Shown: positions 8,852 through 18,094 of the stretch, in pieces
Layout of the letters: each line of letters starts with the position of its first letter
How positions within the stretch are numbered: the first letter of the stretch is position 1
Source of the DNA: PALSA-693 sp963781155
Lineage (GTDB): Bacteria > Actinomycetota > Acidimicrobiia > Acidimicrobiales > Palsa-688
NCBI GenBank assembly: GCA_963781155.1
Contig: CAWAEC010000012.1
Span: forward strand, 248,001-312,000
Reading direction: 5' to 3'
Length of the DNA stretch: 64,000 nucleotides
Translations under genes and position numbers: made by a program
The notes under the pieces: model-generated
What the model was told of the DNA's origin: nothing
The model's database searches: none
The model's input: only the letters and a program-made list of their open reading frames with translations

Positions 8852-9682
8852 TTAGCTGTGTTTGGTTGCCGCGGCGGCGAGGAGGGCGAGCGCTTGGGCG
8901 GTGTAGGAGCCGGGCGCGGCGTGGTAGATGGTCAAGCTCTGGCGGTCCGTATCGGGAATGAGGAGTCTCTCGTAGCGAAGCTCGAGTCGACCGACCTGCG
9001 GGTGCTGAAGCCGTCTGGTACCGCTGCGTCTGGGGCGGGCGTCGTGTCGCGCCCACAGCTCGCGAAACCGCTCGCAGTTGACCGACAGTTCGCTTACCAG
9101 CTCGTTCACGCGTGCATCGTCGATGTCCGGGCCGGCCAAGGCACGTAGCGCGAGGACGGCGGTCTCGGTGTCTTGCTCCCAGTCGGGTTGCATCTGGCGG
9201 ACGCGGGGATCGAGAAAGGCGGCGCGGACCATGTTGGCTCCCTGCACGCAGTAGGGATAAAGCCCGGTAGCGAGGGGGTTGGCGGCCAAGATGTCCATGT
9301 AGCGGCCTTGGACGTGGGCCGGTGTCTGATTCCAGGATGCGATCAACTGCAAGATCCCATCGGGCACCGTCTCTGCTCGTGTGCCCTCGCCTGGCGGGCG
9401 CTGTGACAGGACCGCGAGGCGATGCAGGTAGCCGATGGCGTCGTCGTCGAGCTGCAAGGCTCGTCCGAGTGCGTCGATGACCTCGTCAGAGGGACGCCGG
9501 TCGCGCCCCTGTTCGAGGCGGATGTAGTACTCGGTGCTGATCCCCGCTAGTACCGCCACCTCCTCCCGGCGGAGCCCGCTGACGCGGCGGCGGACTGTAG
9601 GAGAGGGGAGCTCGACGTCCTCCGGCCGAACAAGCCCTCGGCGGACCCGGAGGTACTCGCCGATCACATTGTCGTGCGACAT
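8852..9682 (-). CDS. XRE-family regulator with MmyB-type ligand-binding domain
   Basis: 276 aa, second member of the family in this window. HTH with VSGLRREEVAVLAGIS then YYIRLEQGRDRRPSDEVIDAL; MmyB domain with DILAANPLATGLYP and C-terminal HPQVGRLELRYE. Divergent to the wreck of an aldo/keto reductase gene, matching the usual pairing of this family with an oxidoreductase. ATG 9682 is supported by the match to family N-termini. The shared TACTAGTAC core lies 43 bases upstream. Confidence 0.9.
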   Translation of the reverse strand: MSHDNVIGEYLRVRRGLVRPEDVELPSPTVRRRVSGLRREEVAVLAGISTEYYIRLEQGRDRRPSDEVIDALGRALQLDDDAIGYLHRLAVLSQRPPGEGTRAETVPDGILQLIASWNQTPAHVQGRYMDILAANPLATGLYPYCVQGANMVRAAFLDPRVRQMQPDWEQDTETAVLALRALAGPDIDDARVNELVSELSVNCERFRELWARHDARPRRSGTRRLQHPQVGRLELRYERLLIPDTDRQSLTIYHAAPGSYTAQALALLAAAATKHS

Positions 9683-9722
9683 ACCCAGACGATACCGCTC
9701 GCTCCGTGATCCTGGCCCTCTG

Positions 9723-9735
9723 ACTACTAGTACTG
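9723..9735. promoter_or_regulatory. Palindromic site shared with the other MmyB regulator
   Basis: TACTAGTA (9725-9732) and AGTACT (9729-9734) are overlapping palindromes in the divergent region upstream of the regulator. The 9-mer TACTAGTAC matches 1430-1438 upstream of the first MmyB regulator exactly. Operator function is inferred. Confidence 0.5.
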
Positions 9736-9859
9736 GCTGAGCCCTTGTGAGGGCCTACGGACGGACCCAGACTCTTGGCAGGCAACGAGGTGGGTTTTCT
9801 AGAGCTTCGATCAGCCAGAAATGAGGTCCTTGTCGATCATGCCCTATGCCTGCAGTCAC

Positions 9860-10105
9860 TCAAGTGGTATCGCGATAGACCACGATCTGGCGGTCGATCA
9901 AATCGGCTACGGGGAGATGCAAGTAACCGGAGGCCGGCTCGGGGGCCAATATCTCCGACCGAGAAGCCGGCATCGCATTGCTCCGAGTGGTAGTCGGTCT
10001 CGGATCACGTTCCTCGACACCGCTGATGTCTACGGCGCTTACTCGAACGACCTCCTCATTCACAAGGCGGATCGACCATGGCCACACCACCTAGCAAAGG
10101 AGTGA
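9860..10105 (+). pseudogene. N-terminal remnant of an aldo/keto reductase
   Basis: The first frame reads DHDLAVDQIGYGEMQVTGG, then the alignment continues in another frame as ISDREAGIALLRVV and returns as ITFLDTADVYGAYSNDLLIHKA. The last piece holds the Asp and Tyr of the AKR catalytic tetrad (FxDTADVYG). After about 80 codons the similarity stops at TGA 10103-10105, so the remaining two-thirds of the barrel is missing. It is probably the former target of the divergent MmyB regulator. Confidence 0.72.
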
Positions 10106-10107
10106 GC

Positions 10108-10788
10108 ATGACCGACAAGACATCCATCATCCAAAGCAAGGACACCACGCCCTGCCCTGCCAGCATCGTGGGCGATACGGCAACCGGAATGGCACCAAAT
10201 GAACCGCCTATGGCCAGGCCCGACATCACCGCTGTCACCGCGGCTGCGGACGAGGCGCTGCTCACGACCGAGAACCCGCTGCATCGCCACATCCTGGAGA
10301 ACTACCGCCGACATGCCATCCTCGAAGTGACGGGCAACTGGGAGCAGATCTTCACACCCGAGATGACCGTCGAGCACCCCATCTACTACCTCAACACGGG
10401 CGGGCAGAGCAGGACGCTCGATGGGTACGAACAGGTCGCCGGCTTCTACGCCTCGCTCGCGGACTCCGGCACGTCAGTGATAATGCTCGAGGACGAGCAG
10501 ATCGCCGTGGCGGACTGGGGCTTCGCCTCGGAATCGGCGTGGAGCAACTACGCCCGGGGCAGCGCCGTGCCCGACGGTGATCCCGAGAAGTTCTACATTG
10601 TCCGGAAGCGACTCTCGATGCACTGGCCTTACGACCAGCGCGGTCGGATGATCGGCGAGCACGTCTACGAACACGGCGCCCTGGCCGACATCGTCGAGAT
10701 CCCCGGGTCGGAGTTCATCACCCTCGACGAAGCCCGGCAGAAGCTGCTGCCGTTGCTGCGACCTCTTTCCGTGTTCGACACCGCCTAA
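10108..10788 (+). CDS. NTF2/SnoaL-like protein
   Basis: 226 aa, ATG 10108 with AAAGGAG five bases upstream. After a poorly ordered N-terminus of about 45 residues the sequence has helix HRHILENYRRHAILEVTGNWEQIF followed by EHPIYYLN and GYEQVAGFYASL, typical of the cone-shaped NTF2-like fold used by polyketide cyclases and small isomerases. The downstream strands include DEQIAVADWGF. Substrate unknown. Confidence 0.7.
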   Translation: MTDKTSIIQSKDTTPCPASIVGDTATGMAPNEPPMARPDITAVTAAADEALLTTENPLHRHILENYRRHAILEVTGNWEQIFTPEMTVEHPIYYLNTGGQSRTLDGYEQVAGFYASLADSGTSVIMLEDEQIAVADWGFASESAWSNYARGSAVPDGDPEKFYIVRKRLSMHWPYDQRGRMIGEHVYEHGALADIVEIPGSEFITLDEARQKLLPLLRPLSVFDTA

Positions 10789-11038
10789 ACGCGGGCCATA
10801 CGCGACCGTTCGTCAAAGAGTGCGTGGAGACGATCAGCCGACACGACGCGATACCGCAACACATCGCACTTCGATGGCAACTCGGGCTCTCTCCCCTCAC
10901 GATCCCGGATTCAGGGCACGAAACCTTGCGGCCGCGCGAATCGGACTCGTCTCCGAAGAGTTACTCAATAACTGCACCGACCGCCGGGGGGCAACAAAAA
11001 GACAAGCCTCAGGACCCGGACATACGGAGGTATCAGCC

Positions 11039-11641
11039 ATGTTCACTCGCCTATTGACTTTCGCCGGGGCCAACAACATCGACAGCGGGGTGACCTATCT
11101 CCGCGACGAGGTGCTGGCCGTCCTTAATTCGCAGCGAGGCTATCGCGGCGTGCTGGCCAGCGCCGCCCGGTCCGAAGGTGTCTTCGGGGTCCTTTCGCTC
11201 TGGGATACCGAGGCCGACCGTGAAGCGAGCGACAGCGCCCTGGGGAAATCCCGTGAGGAAGCAGTCAAGCTGGTCGGAGGCAACCTGACAGTCGAAATCT
11301 TTGAGCAGATGGCGGCGGAGGTCAATGAGCCTCCCACCGTCGGCTCCGCGCTCATTATGATCCGCATCAGCATGGACCCGGCGAAGATCGAAGAGAACTT
11401 CGCCCTCTTCACGTTGGAGATTCTCCCTCGGCTCAAGGCCGCCCCTGGCCTGCTTGTCCTGCGGGACATGATCAACCGCGCCACGGGAGATGGAATCATC
11501 AGCTCTGTCTGGACCGACCAGGACGCGTTGAGGCGCTCTTCTGAACGGTCAATCGCCGAACTGCGACCAGAGATAGCCGCTCGTGGCATCAACTTCGGTG
11601 AGACGACCCTGAGGGAGATAGTTCTCACTGAGCTTCGATAG
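11039..11641 (+). CDS. Two-domain ABM-like (dimeric alpha/beta barrel) protein
   Basis: 200 aa from ATG 11039 with GGAGG eight bases upstream. Two consecutive ferredoxin-like units can be seen, residues 1-95 (FTRLLTFAGANNIDSGV, then GYRGVLASAAR and FGVLSLWDTEADREA) and 105-200 (ALIMIRISMDPAKIEENF, then APGLLVLRDM, SSVWTDQDALRRS). This resembles antibiotic-biosynthesis-monooxygenase domains duplicated in one chain. Role unknown; no clear operon partner. Confidence 0.65.
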   Translation: MFTRLLTFAGANNIDSGVTYLRDEVLAVLNSQRGYRGVLASAARSEGVFGVLSLWDTEADREASDSALGKSREEAVKLVGGNLTVEIFEQMAAEVNEPPTVGSALIMIRISMDPAKIEENFALFTLEILPRLKAAPGLLVLRDMINRATGDGIISSVWTDQDALRRSSERSIAELRPEIAARGINFGETTLREIVLTELR

Positions 11642-11878
11642 AGGATCGAGGCGGGTCGCGCCCGCAGGCGTAGGTCGAGCTATCCGGGATGATATTGCCC
11701 ACCGCCACCGGCAAAAAACCTTGGACACATCAACAATCGGGCCACCTCGACCAAAGCGACGCAACCCTGCCTATAGAGATGGCTGCGACCGTATTCCATG
11801 ATCCCCAGGCCGTGGCGGCCGTGGGACAAGTCCCGGCAGGACCGCAGAGCAAGACGGACGGGTTGAACCCGTTCCGCC

Positions 11879-12462
11879 TTGCACTCCTCGGGCATACGGC
11901 ATGACCCCGAGCGGACCGATACGAGCGGCGATCCGGTCCGCTGGAGCCTGGCGAGCCAACGGCCCGGTCCCTCGGGTTGGGTCCAGGTCCAGACCAACAC
12001 ATACCGCCTGCCTGACGGGACGGAAGCGGATTGGGACCTGATCCTGGGACGCGATGGCGTTGGGTGTGATCGCGGTGACCACCGAAGACCGGTTCGTCCT
12101 GGCCCGGCAGTACCGCCCCGGCCCAGACGCAGTCCTGGGCGAGCTTCCCGGCGGCTACATAGAGCCAGGCGAGACCCCCTGCCGCTGCAACCGAGCGAGA
12201 GCTCGAAGAGGAGACCGGCTACCGCGGCGAGATCACGGTCGTCGGCTCTACGTTTCTGCGAGCGATAGACACCCGGCGCCACTACGCAGCCGTCGCGGTC
12301 GACTGCGTCCTAACTGAGACCACATCCCACGACCCGAGTGAGTTCTGCCAGACGGTGACACTTCCGCTGTCGGAGTTCCGGGAGCATCTCCGGTCGGGCC
12401 AGATGACCGACCTCGGGCTCGCCTACATGGGCCTCGATTACCTGGGCCTGTTCGCGAGCTAG
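11879..12462 (+). pseudogene. Frameshifted Nudix hydrolase
   Basis: Three reading frames together give a Nudix hydrolase of about 190 aa. An N-terminal strand segment (YRLPDGTEADWDLI, to about 12045) is followed by VIAVTTEDRFVLARQYRPGP and GELPGGYIEPGE. After a one-base shift near 12180 comes TERELEEETGYRGE, and it ends at TAG 12460-12462. Once the shift is removed the Nudix box (G-x5-E-x7-REL-x-EE-x-G) is perfect, so the gene was recently functional. Either two indels inactivated it or they are sequence errors. The ARQYRP motif suggests an ADP-ribose pyrophosphatase-like enzyme. Confidence 0.72.
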
Positions 12463-12889
12463 TGGAGCCATGCCAAATGGCACAATGAGGCCGACGCCGA
12501 GCTAGCGCAGGTGAAGACGGCCAGGCCAACCACGAGCAGGCGACGCCGACCGAGCAGGTGGGCAGCGCGGCCGCCGAGCCCACGAAGCCGGCGACTCCAG
12601 CAACGGCGAGCGCACCTCGCGATCGAGGCGAACCGGCGCCCAGGGTGGCCCTCACGGGCGTATTCTGCGGATCACAACGATTTTGGGTGACAACGAGGAG
12701 GACGACCTCCCGGGGAAGCAGCGCCCGGGCTGGTCGGCAGGGAACGGCACAGCGAGGTACGAGGTGATCCTGCGGTGACGACGCAACCAACCCAGGGAAC
12801 GCTTTCGAAGCCAGCGGGCAAGCCCTGCTTCGATTGCCTAGACGAAGCGATCGCCATCGATCGCCCACGGCTCGGCAGCGCGGCGGGAG
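12463..12889. other. Intergenic stretch without a supported gene
   Basis: 427 bases between the Nudix remnant and the MFS gene. A reading frame from GTG 12775 (beginning TTQPTQGTLSKPAG) could be the displaced N-terminus of the MFS protein, joined by a frameshift near 12870; otherwise nothing recognisable. Confidence 0.3.
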
Positions 12890-14107
12890 TTGGCGTTCTG
12901 GCTCGTCGCCTACGTATTCGCCGCCACCATGCTGGGCACGACCCTGCCCACCCCCCTCTATGTCATCTGGCAGGGCCAGTGGCACTTTTCTTCCGGGGTG
13001 GTGACCCTGATCTTTGCGGTCTACGCGGCCGGAGTGCTTGCCGCGCTGGTCTTCGCGGGACGTGCCTCCGATCAGGTCGGCCGCAGGCCGGTGCTTGGAG
13101 CCGCTCTCGCGTTCAGTGCGGTGAGCACGGTGGTGTTCATCCTCGCAACCTCCGTTGGGTGGCTCTTCTTGGGCCGGGTCTTGTCAGGCTTCTCCGCCGG
13201 TCTCATGACCGGCACCGCCACGGCGGCGCTCACTGACATGCTGGGCCCGGCAAAGCCACGCCGGGCGTCTATCGTCTCCACGGTCGCCAACACGTTTGGC
13301 CTCGGACTGGGCCCACTGCTCGCGGGCCTGTTCGCAGAGTACTTCGCTCGCCCCACGGTGCTCGTGTTCGAGGTGTATTTGGGCTTGTTGGCGGTGGCGG
13401 CCGTCGCAGTGGCCTACGTGCCCGAGACGCAGCAGCAACGTCGAAGGCTGTCGATCCGCTTTGCCGGGTTCGGCCTTCCGACCTCGGGCAAGGACGAGTT
13501 CCTTGCGGCCGGGCTGGCGGGATTCGCAGCCTTCAGCCTGCTCGGGATCTTCAGCGCGCTCGCACCGACGTTCCTTGGCAACGTCCTCCACGAGCACAAC
13601 CACGCCGTCGCCGGCGCAGTCGTATTCATGATCTTCGCAATTTCGGCTGCCACTCAGGTCGTGGCCGGCCGCTTCGACTACCGGAAGGTCGTCTCGTTCG
13701 GGTTGGCCCTCTTCCTTGTCGTCCTGGCTCTGATCGTCGCCGGGTTGTCGCAAGCGTCGCTGGGGCTCTTCCTCATTGGCACCGGCGTCGGAGGGGTCGC
13801 GGTGGGCTGCGTGTTCATAGGCAGTCTCTCTACCGCCAATCGCCTGGCCCCAGCCGAGCGGAGGGGGCAGGTCGTCTCGTCCTATTTTGTGTTCTGCTAT
13901 CTGGGGCTCGCGGTCCCCGTCATCGGAGTTGGGATCGCCTCTGAGCACGTCGGCGTCTTCCGGTCGGTCCTCGTCTGCTCGATCGCGCTCGCCGTTCTGT
14001 CTGTCATCTCGTTGGCCACGTTCCGGAGGGCCCCGGTGGCGGGACAGGCTGACAAGCAGAGTCCCGCGCTTCCTGGCCCCAACGCCCGCAGCACCGGGAC
14101 GAGCTAG
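12890..14107 (+). CDS. MFS transporter (drug/metabolite efflux type)
   Basis: 405 aa, 12 hydrophobic segments. The conserved loop 2-3 motif reads GRASDQVGRRPVLG and the segment-5 region has GLGLGPLLAGLFAEY. The start is uncertain: the TTG at 12890 is the first usable codon in frame, no good ribosome site precedes it, and a short hydrophilic N-terminus may be encoded in another frame upstream. The FAD monooxygenase gene follows 95 bases later, so efflux of an aromatic substrate or product is possible. Confidence 0.8.
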   Translation: MAFWLVAYVFAATMLGTTLPTPLYVIWQGQWHFSSGVVTLIFAVYAAGVLAALVFAGRASDQVGRRPVLGAALAFSAVSTVVFILATSVGWLFLGRVLSGFSAGLMTGTATAALTDMLGPAKPRRASIVSTVANTFGLGLGPLLAGLFAEYFARPTVLVFEVYLGLLAVAAVAVAYVPETQQQRRRLSIRFAGFGLPTSGKDEFLAAGLAGFAAFSLLGIFSALAPTFLGNVLHEHNHAVAGAVVFMIFAISAATQVVAGRFDYRKVVSFGLALFLVVLALIVAGLSQASLGLFLIGTGVGGVAVGCVFIGSLSTANRLAPAERRGQVVSSYFVFCYLGLAVPVIGVGIASEHVGVFRSVLVCSIALAVLSVISLATFRRAPVAGQADKQSPALPGPNARSTGTS

Positions 14108-14202
14108 ACCCGTCGACAGAGCGGGCAAACCACGGTCGCTCTACTGCAGGTGGTGCACAGTCTCGGACCGAACCACAGGCGACAGAGGCCAAGGAGTGGC
14201 AA

Positions 14203-15651
14203 ATGGCCAAACATGCGGTGGTGATCGCCGGCGGAGGCCCGACAGGAATGATGCTGGCGGCCGAGCTGGCCCTGGCCCAGGTCGATGTCGTCATCGTTGA
14301 ACGACGCGCCACTCCGGATCCCGACCGCGCACGCGCCGGCGGTCTGCACGCTCGCACCATCGAAGTGCTCGATCAGCGCGGCGTCGCCGATCGGTTCCTT
14401 GAGAAGGGGAACGCGATGCAGATCCAGGGATTCGGCCGAATCCCCTTGGACATCAGTGATTTCCCATCCCGCCATAACTACGGGCTTGCCCTCCCCCAGA
14501 TTCAGACCGAGCGCCTGCTGGCTACCTGGGTCCAAGAGCTCGGGGTGCCGACCAGGCGCGAATGTGAGGTGTCAGGATTCACCCAGGACGACACTGGGGT
14601 CGACGTCACCCTGTCCGACGGCACGACGATCCGGACGGAGTATCTGGTGGGTTGTGACGGGGGCCGCAGCGTGGTCCGAAAGGCGGCCGACATCGAGTTC
14701 GCCGGCTGGGATCCATCGACGAGCTGGCTCATGGCTGAGGTCGAGATGCTCGAGAAGCCGGACTTCGGCCTGCGTCCGGGCGGGGGGATCGGCCCGGCCG
14801 AGGGCGGAGACCGGATTCGGGTCGTCCTGACCGAACGCCAGGTCGAGCACGCCAGCGAACCCACCCTGCAGGACGTCAGCGAGGCACTCATCGCCGCCGA
14901 CGGGACGGACTACGGCGTGCACAGTCTGAGCTGGGCTTCCCGTTTCACGGACAACACCCGGCAGGCGGCGTCGTATCGCAAGGGGCGCGTCCTTCTGGCG
15001 GGTGATGCTGCACACGTACATGCCCCGCTCGGTGGTCAAGGTCTCAACACCGGCGTCCAGGATGCCGTGAACCTGGGGTGGAAGCTGGCTCAGGTGGTCA
15101 AGAAAACATCGCCCCAGAGACTGCTGGACACCTATCACGACGAACGGCATCCGGTCGGCGCCCGAGTCTTGCAAACCACCATGGCGCAAGTCGCACTTAC
15201 CAGCCCCGGCGACCGTCACCAGGCCCTGCGCAACACCATGACCGAGCTACTCAGCATGGAGGAGCCTCGTCGGACTATCGCCGCCATGATGTCGGGCCTC
15301 GACATCCACTACGACCTCGGACCAGGACATCCCCTGCTCGGACGACGCGTGCCCGATCTGGACATCGCGACCGCCGACGGCCCAATCCGCGTCTACGAGC
15401 TCCTGCACGGGGCCAAGGCGGTGCTGCTCAACCTCGATCGGCCAGGCATCCTCGACATCACCCCTTGGATCGGCCGGGTCCAGCTAGTCGATGCTGAATA
15501 CGGCGGCCCGTGGGCACTTCCGGTGGTGGGCTCGGTTCGCGCCCCCAACGCCGTGGTGATCCGCCCTGACGGCTACGTCGCCTGGGTGGGAGACGGCACC
15601 GACACCGGATTGCGCGAGGCCCTGACCACCTGGTTCGGACGTGGAAGCTGA
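14203..15651 (+). CDS. FAD-dependent aromatic monooxygenase (RIFMO/PgaE-like, group A)
   Basis: 482 aa, ATG 14203 with AAGGAG seven bases upstream. The Rossmann motif is GGGPTGMMLAAELA, the DG motif is VGCDGGRSVVRK and the GD motif is LLAGDAAHVHAPLGGQGLNTG. The middle beta-sheet substrate domain and a C-terminal thioredoxin-like domain (HGAKAVLLNLDRPG to the end) match rifampicin monooxygenase and angucycline oxygenases. It hydroxylates phenolic substrates with NAD(P)H. The preceding MFS gene may export the product. Confidence 0.93.
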   Translation: MAKHAVVIAGGGPTGMMLAAELALAQVDVVIVERRATPDPDRARAGGLHARTIEVLDQRGVADRFLEKGNAMQIQGFGRIPLDISDFPSRHNYGLALPQIQTERLLATWVQELGVPTRRECEVSGFTQDDTGVDVTLSDGTTIRTEYLVGCDGGRSVVRKAADIEFAGWDPSTSWLMAEVEMLEKPDFGLRPGGGIGPAEGGDRIRVVLTERQVEHASEPTLQDVSEALIAADGTDYGVHSLSWASRFTDNTRQAASYRKGRVLLAGDAAHVHAPLGGQGLNTGVQDAVNLGWKLAQVVKKTSPQRLLDTYHDERHPVGARVLQTTMAQVALTSPGDRHQALRNTMTELLSMEEPRRTIAAMMSGLDIHYDLGPGHPLLGRRVPDLDIATADGPIRVYELLHGAKAVLLNLDRPGILDITPWIGRVQLVDAEYGGPWALPVVGSVRAPNAVVIRPDGYVAWVGDGTDTGLREALTTWFGRGS

Positions 15652-15659
15652 TGGCTGCC

Positions 15660-16701
15660 GCGTGGCCCCACTCGTCGGACGTCACGATGAACACCGTGTC
15701 ATCGAGGTAGCCATTGTCCGCGAGGGCGTGGTAGGCGTCGGCGATGAACCGCTCACCGAGCCGGATGTCCCCCAGGGGTGGTCATCTCCCGACGTCCCAG
15801 TGCCCTCGTTGTCGAAGGCGGGATCGATGTAGCAGACGTTCGGCAAGGTGCCGTTCTGGCAGGCTGCCACAAACGACGTGCCAGCAGACGAGCGCGGCCG
15901 TGGAGGCATCCGCGTCGGAGAAGGGATGGAAGAACGCCTGGTACTTGAAGGTGGCACCGGGCGCGATCGTCGGGCTGGCCCACAGGGCAAGAACGGGGCG
16001 TCGCGGTAGTAGTAACCCCCCGTGGGAATGCCCTGCGAGTTGGGGATCGGGGAAAGCTGGTCCCAGATGGTGGGCAGGGTGGAAGGCGCCTCGGAGTTGT
16101 GATCCCGGTCAGTCTGGCCAGCGTGCTGGTAGAAACGATTGGGGTACGTTTCTCCGGCGAACGCGGAGAAGTACCGGTCCAGTGCGACGTAGTGCTCTGC
16201 GCGCGCGCCGATCACGGGTAAGTCGGGCAGGGCCTTGGGTGTGCCGTCGGGGTTGCGACTCGAGTAGTAGCCGATCGGGAACGTGTTGGCCGCCGCAAGT
16301 GTCACACCCGGGTTATTCGGTGGGGTGGTCGGCCTCTGCAGGAAGCCATCGAGCCGGCCGTAGTTGTACTCGACGAGCCAACCCTCCCAACTGTGGTCCG
16401 GGTCGCTGTATCCGCAGCCCTGGTAGTCCGGAGCGAGCGGGTAGTTCGGATAGGTGTTGCCGTCGGCCGCTGAGACGAACGTCAGGTCGTGCCGGCCATC
16501 GGCGCCGGGCAGCCAACCGAGGAAGTGATCGAACGACCGGTTCTCCATCATGAGTATGACGATGTGGCGGATCCCTCCCGAGCCGTTGGGCCTGATCACG
16601 GTGGAGGCATTGGCGGCAGCCTGAGTGAGAAGGTCGGTACCCGTGACCGCCAGGCCGGCGGACGCTGCAGCGATCTGGAGGAACTTCCGGCGGGAGAGCA
16701 T
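15660..16701 (-). pseudogene. Broken secreted phosphoesterase (phospholipase C/acid phosphatase family)
   Basis: The N-terminal 230 codons are intact: Tat signal SRRKFLQIAAASAGLAV, then HIVILMMENRSFDHFLG with the catalytic Thr/Ser-Asn region and VALDRYFSAFAGETYPNR. Beyond about 16010 the reading frame is lost. The family sequence continues in other frames (KYQAFFHPFSDADAST near 15930, IDPAFDNEGTGTSGDDHPWG near 15790, FIADAYHALADNGYLDDT near 15730, VFIVTSDEWG near 15670). The C-terminal third is missing where the convergent monooxygenase gene ends. Confidence 0.8.
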
Positions 16702-16821
16702 CCCGTGAAAGTTATGTCGTGCGGGTGAACAGGAGTTCTCCGGGAGGCTGACGGCGCCTGAAATCCAGGAAACACTTTGTCGACGGTCCGAGGCGACCAG
16801 CTCTCGAGGGCCGGTGCAATG

Positions 16822-17865
16822 TCAGCCGTTGGAGTAGGTGATGACCGTTGCGGAGTCGGCCGGGACGGTCAACCGCGACGATGTCCCATTCACGCCAAGG
16901 CGCGCCGGTTTCGGGCTCCACGTACCGTCGGTTGCCACCTTGACCCCTCCGAATGTTACCCCTGCGGTGGAGCTGAGCGCGGGCGCCTTCAGGGTGACCT
17001 TCTCGGCGTGGGTGTAACTCTGGTCGGTATGGATCGCGACCGTGTACGGGCCACTGCTGCGATTTACGAGAGCGATTCGAAGCTTGCCATCGGTACCGAC
17101 GACGCCATAGGCGTCCAGGTTTGCCGCATTGGTAGAGGTAGTTGCGACCATGTGCCCGCCAGCCTGAGTCATCTCATGATAAAAGAGGAGACCATAATAC
17201 TCGGGTGCGGGAGTGCCATCGTCCCGAATGGGCCAGAAGTACTCGATCAGCCCGTCCTTATTTCCGGGCGGGTAATCAGCGACCCCATGGAAGTCCAGGT
17301 TCGCGACGCCCTTCTCGAGTGCAAACAACGTGTAGTCGGCTGCCCACAGCGCCGAGCAGAACGCATTCGAGACGCCGGGCGAGCCGCCCTCCGCGTAGGT
17401 GTTCGTCTCGCTCATGATAAACGGCAGGCCGCATGACTTCGCCAGTGCGACATTCGCCTCGATGAATGACTGCAGGGGCGAAACCGTGAGCAAGTTCTGA
17501 CAGGTCGCGGTGGGCTTGTTTCCGCTGCCATCGTAGAAGTGTGCCGTGAGGGCACTGAGATCGCCGGCGTCGTCGGCAAGGAAGTCGGTGACATAGGTCG
17601 CGCTCCCGGACTTGGCCCCGCCGGGGCCACTGACGGGTGCAGCACCGCCGTCACCCTTGTAGTCCTGGTAGATGGTGTCCCATTGATTGATGTAGGTCTG
17701 ATACTCGGTGCTGATATTCGGATACAGGTTCGGCTCGTTTCCGAACTCGACGGTCTGTACCCCCGGCTTGGCCGAGACGTACGCCGCCTCGGCTGCATCT
17801 CCCGCCAGCGTGGTCGGGTCATACAACGGCACCTGCCAGCTGACGCCGTAGCCGATCGGCTGCAC
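16822..17865 (-). CDS. GH79-like glycoside hydrolase, N-terminally truncated
   Basis: 347 aa. It matches the middle and C-terminal parts of secreted GH79-type proteins. FGNEPNLYP contains the expected acid/base Glu of clan A (NEP), SETNTYAEGG supplies the nucleophile Glu, and a C-terminal beta domain follows. An in-frame TGA precedes GTG 17865 and there is no signal peptide, so about 130-150 N-terminal residues including the first barrel strands are absent. It is likely non-functional or not secreted. Confidence 0.62.
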   Translation of the reverse strand: MQPIGYGVSWQVPLYDPTTLAGDAAEAAYVSAKPGVQTVEFGNEPNLYPNISTEYQTYINQWDTIYQDYKGDGGAAPVSGPGGAKSGSATYVTDFLADDAGDLSALTAHFYDGSGNKPTATCQNLLTVSPLQSFIEANVALAKSCGLPFIMSETNTYAEGGSPGVSNAFCSALWAADYTLFALEKGVANLDFHGVADYPPGNKDGLIEYFWPIRDDGTPAPEYYGLLFYHEMTQAGGHMVATTSTNAANLDAYGVVGTDGKLRIALVNRSSGPYTVAIHTDQSYTHAEKVTLKAPALSSTAGVTFGGVKVATDGTWSPKPARLGVNGTSSRLTVPADSATVITYSNG

Positions 17866-18094
17866 GACATCGGTCCGGTCCCCTTCTGCGGTACCGCCCC
17901 GGTTCCCCGGTCGTCAACGGATAGACCCCAGCGGTTACCTCGCGGCAGAATGTATCCAGCGGGGCATTTCGCGTCAAGCGGCAGTGAGGAGGCGACATAT
18001 GACCATGACGGTGTGAGCCGGGAACCGCACCCCAAGCGGGCTACCATTCCGGTCGGGCCGCGGCTTGCGATTCGTAGCTCAGAAAGTTCCGGCT

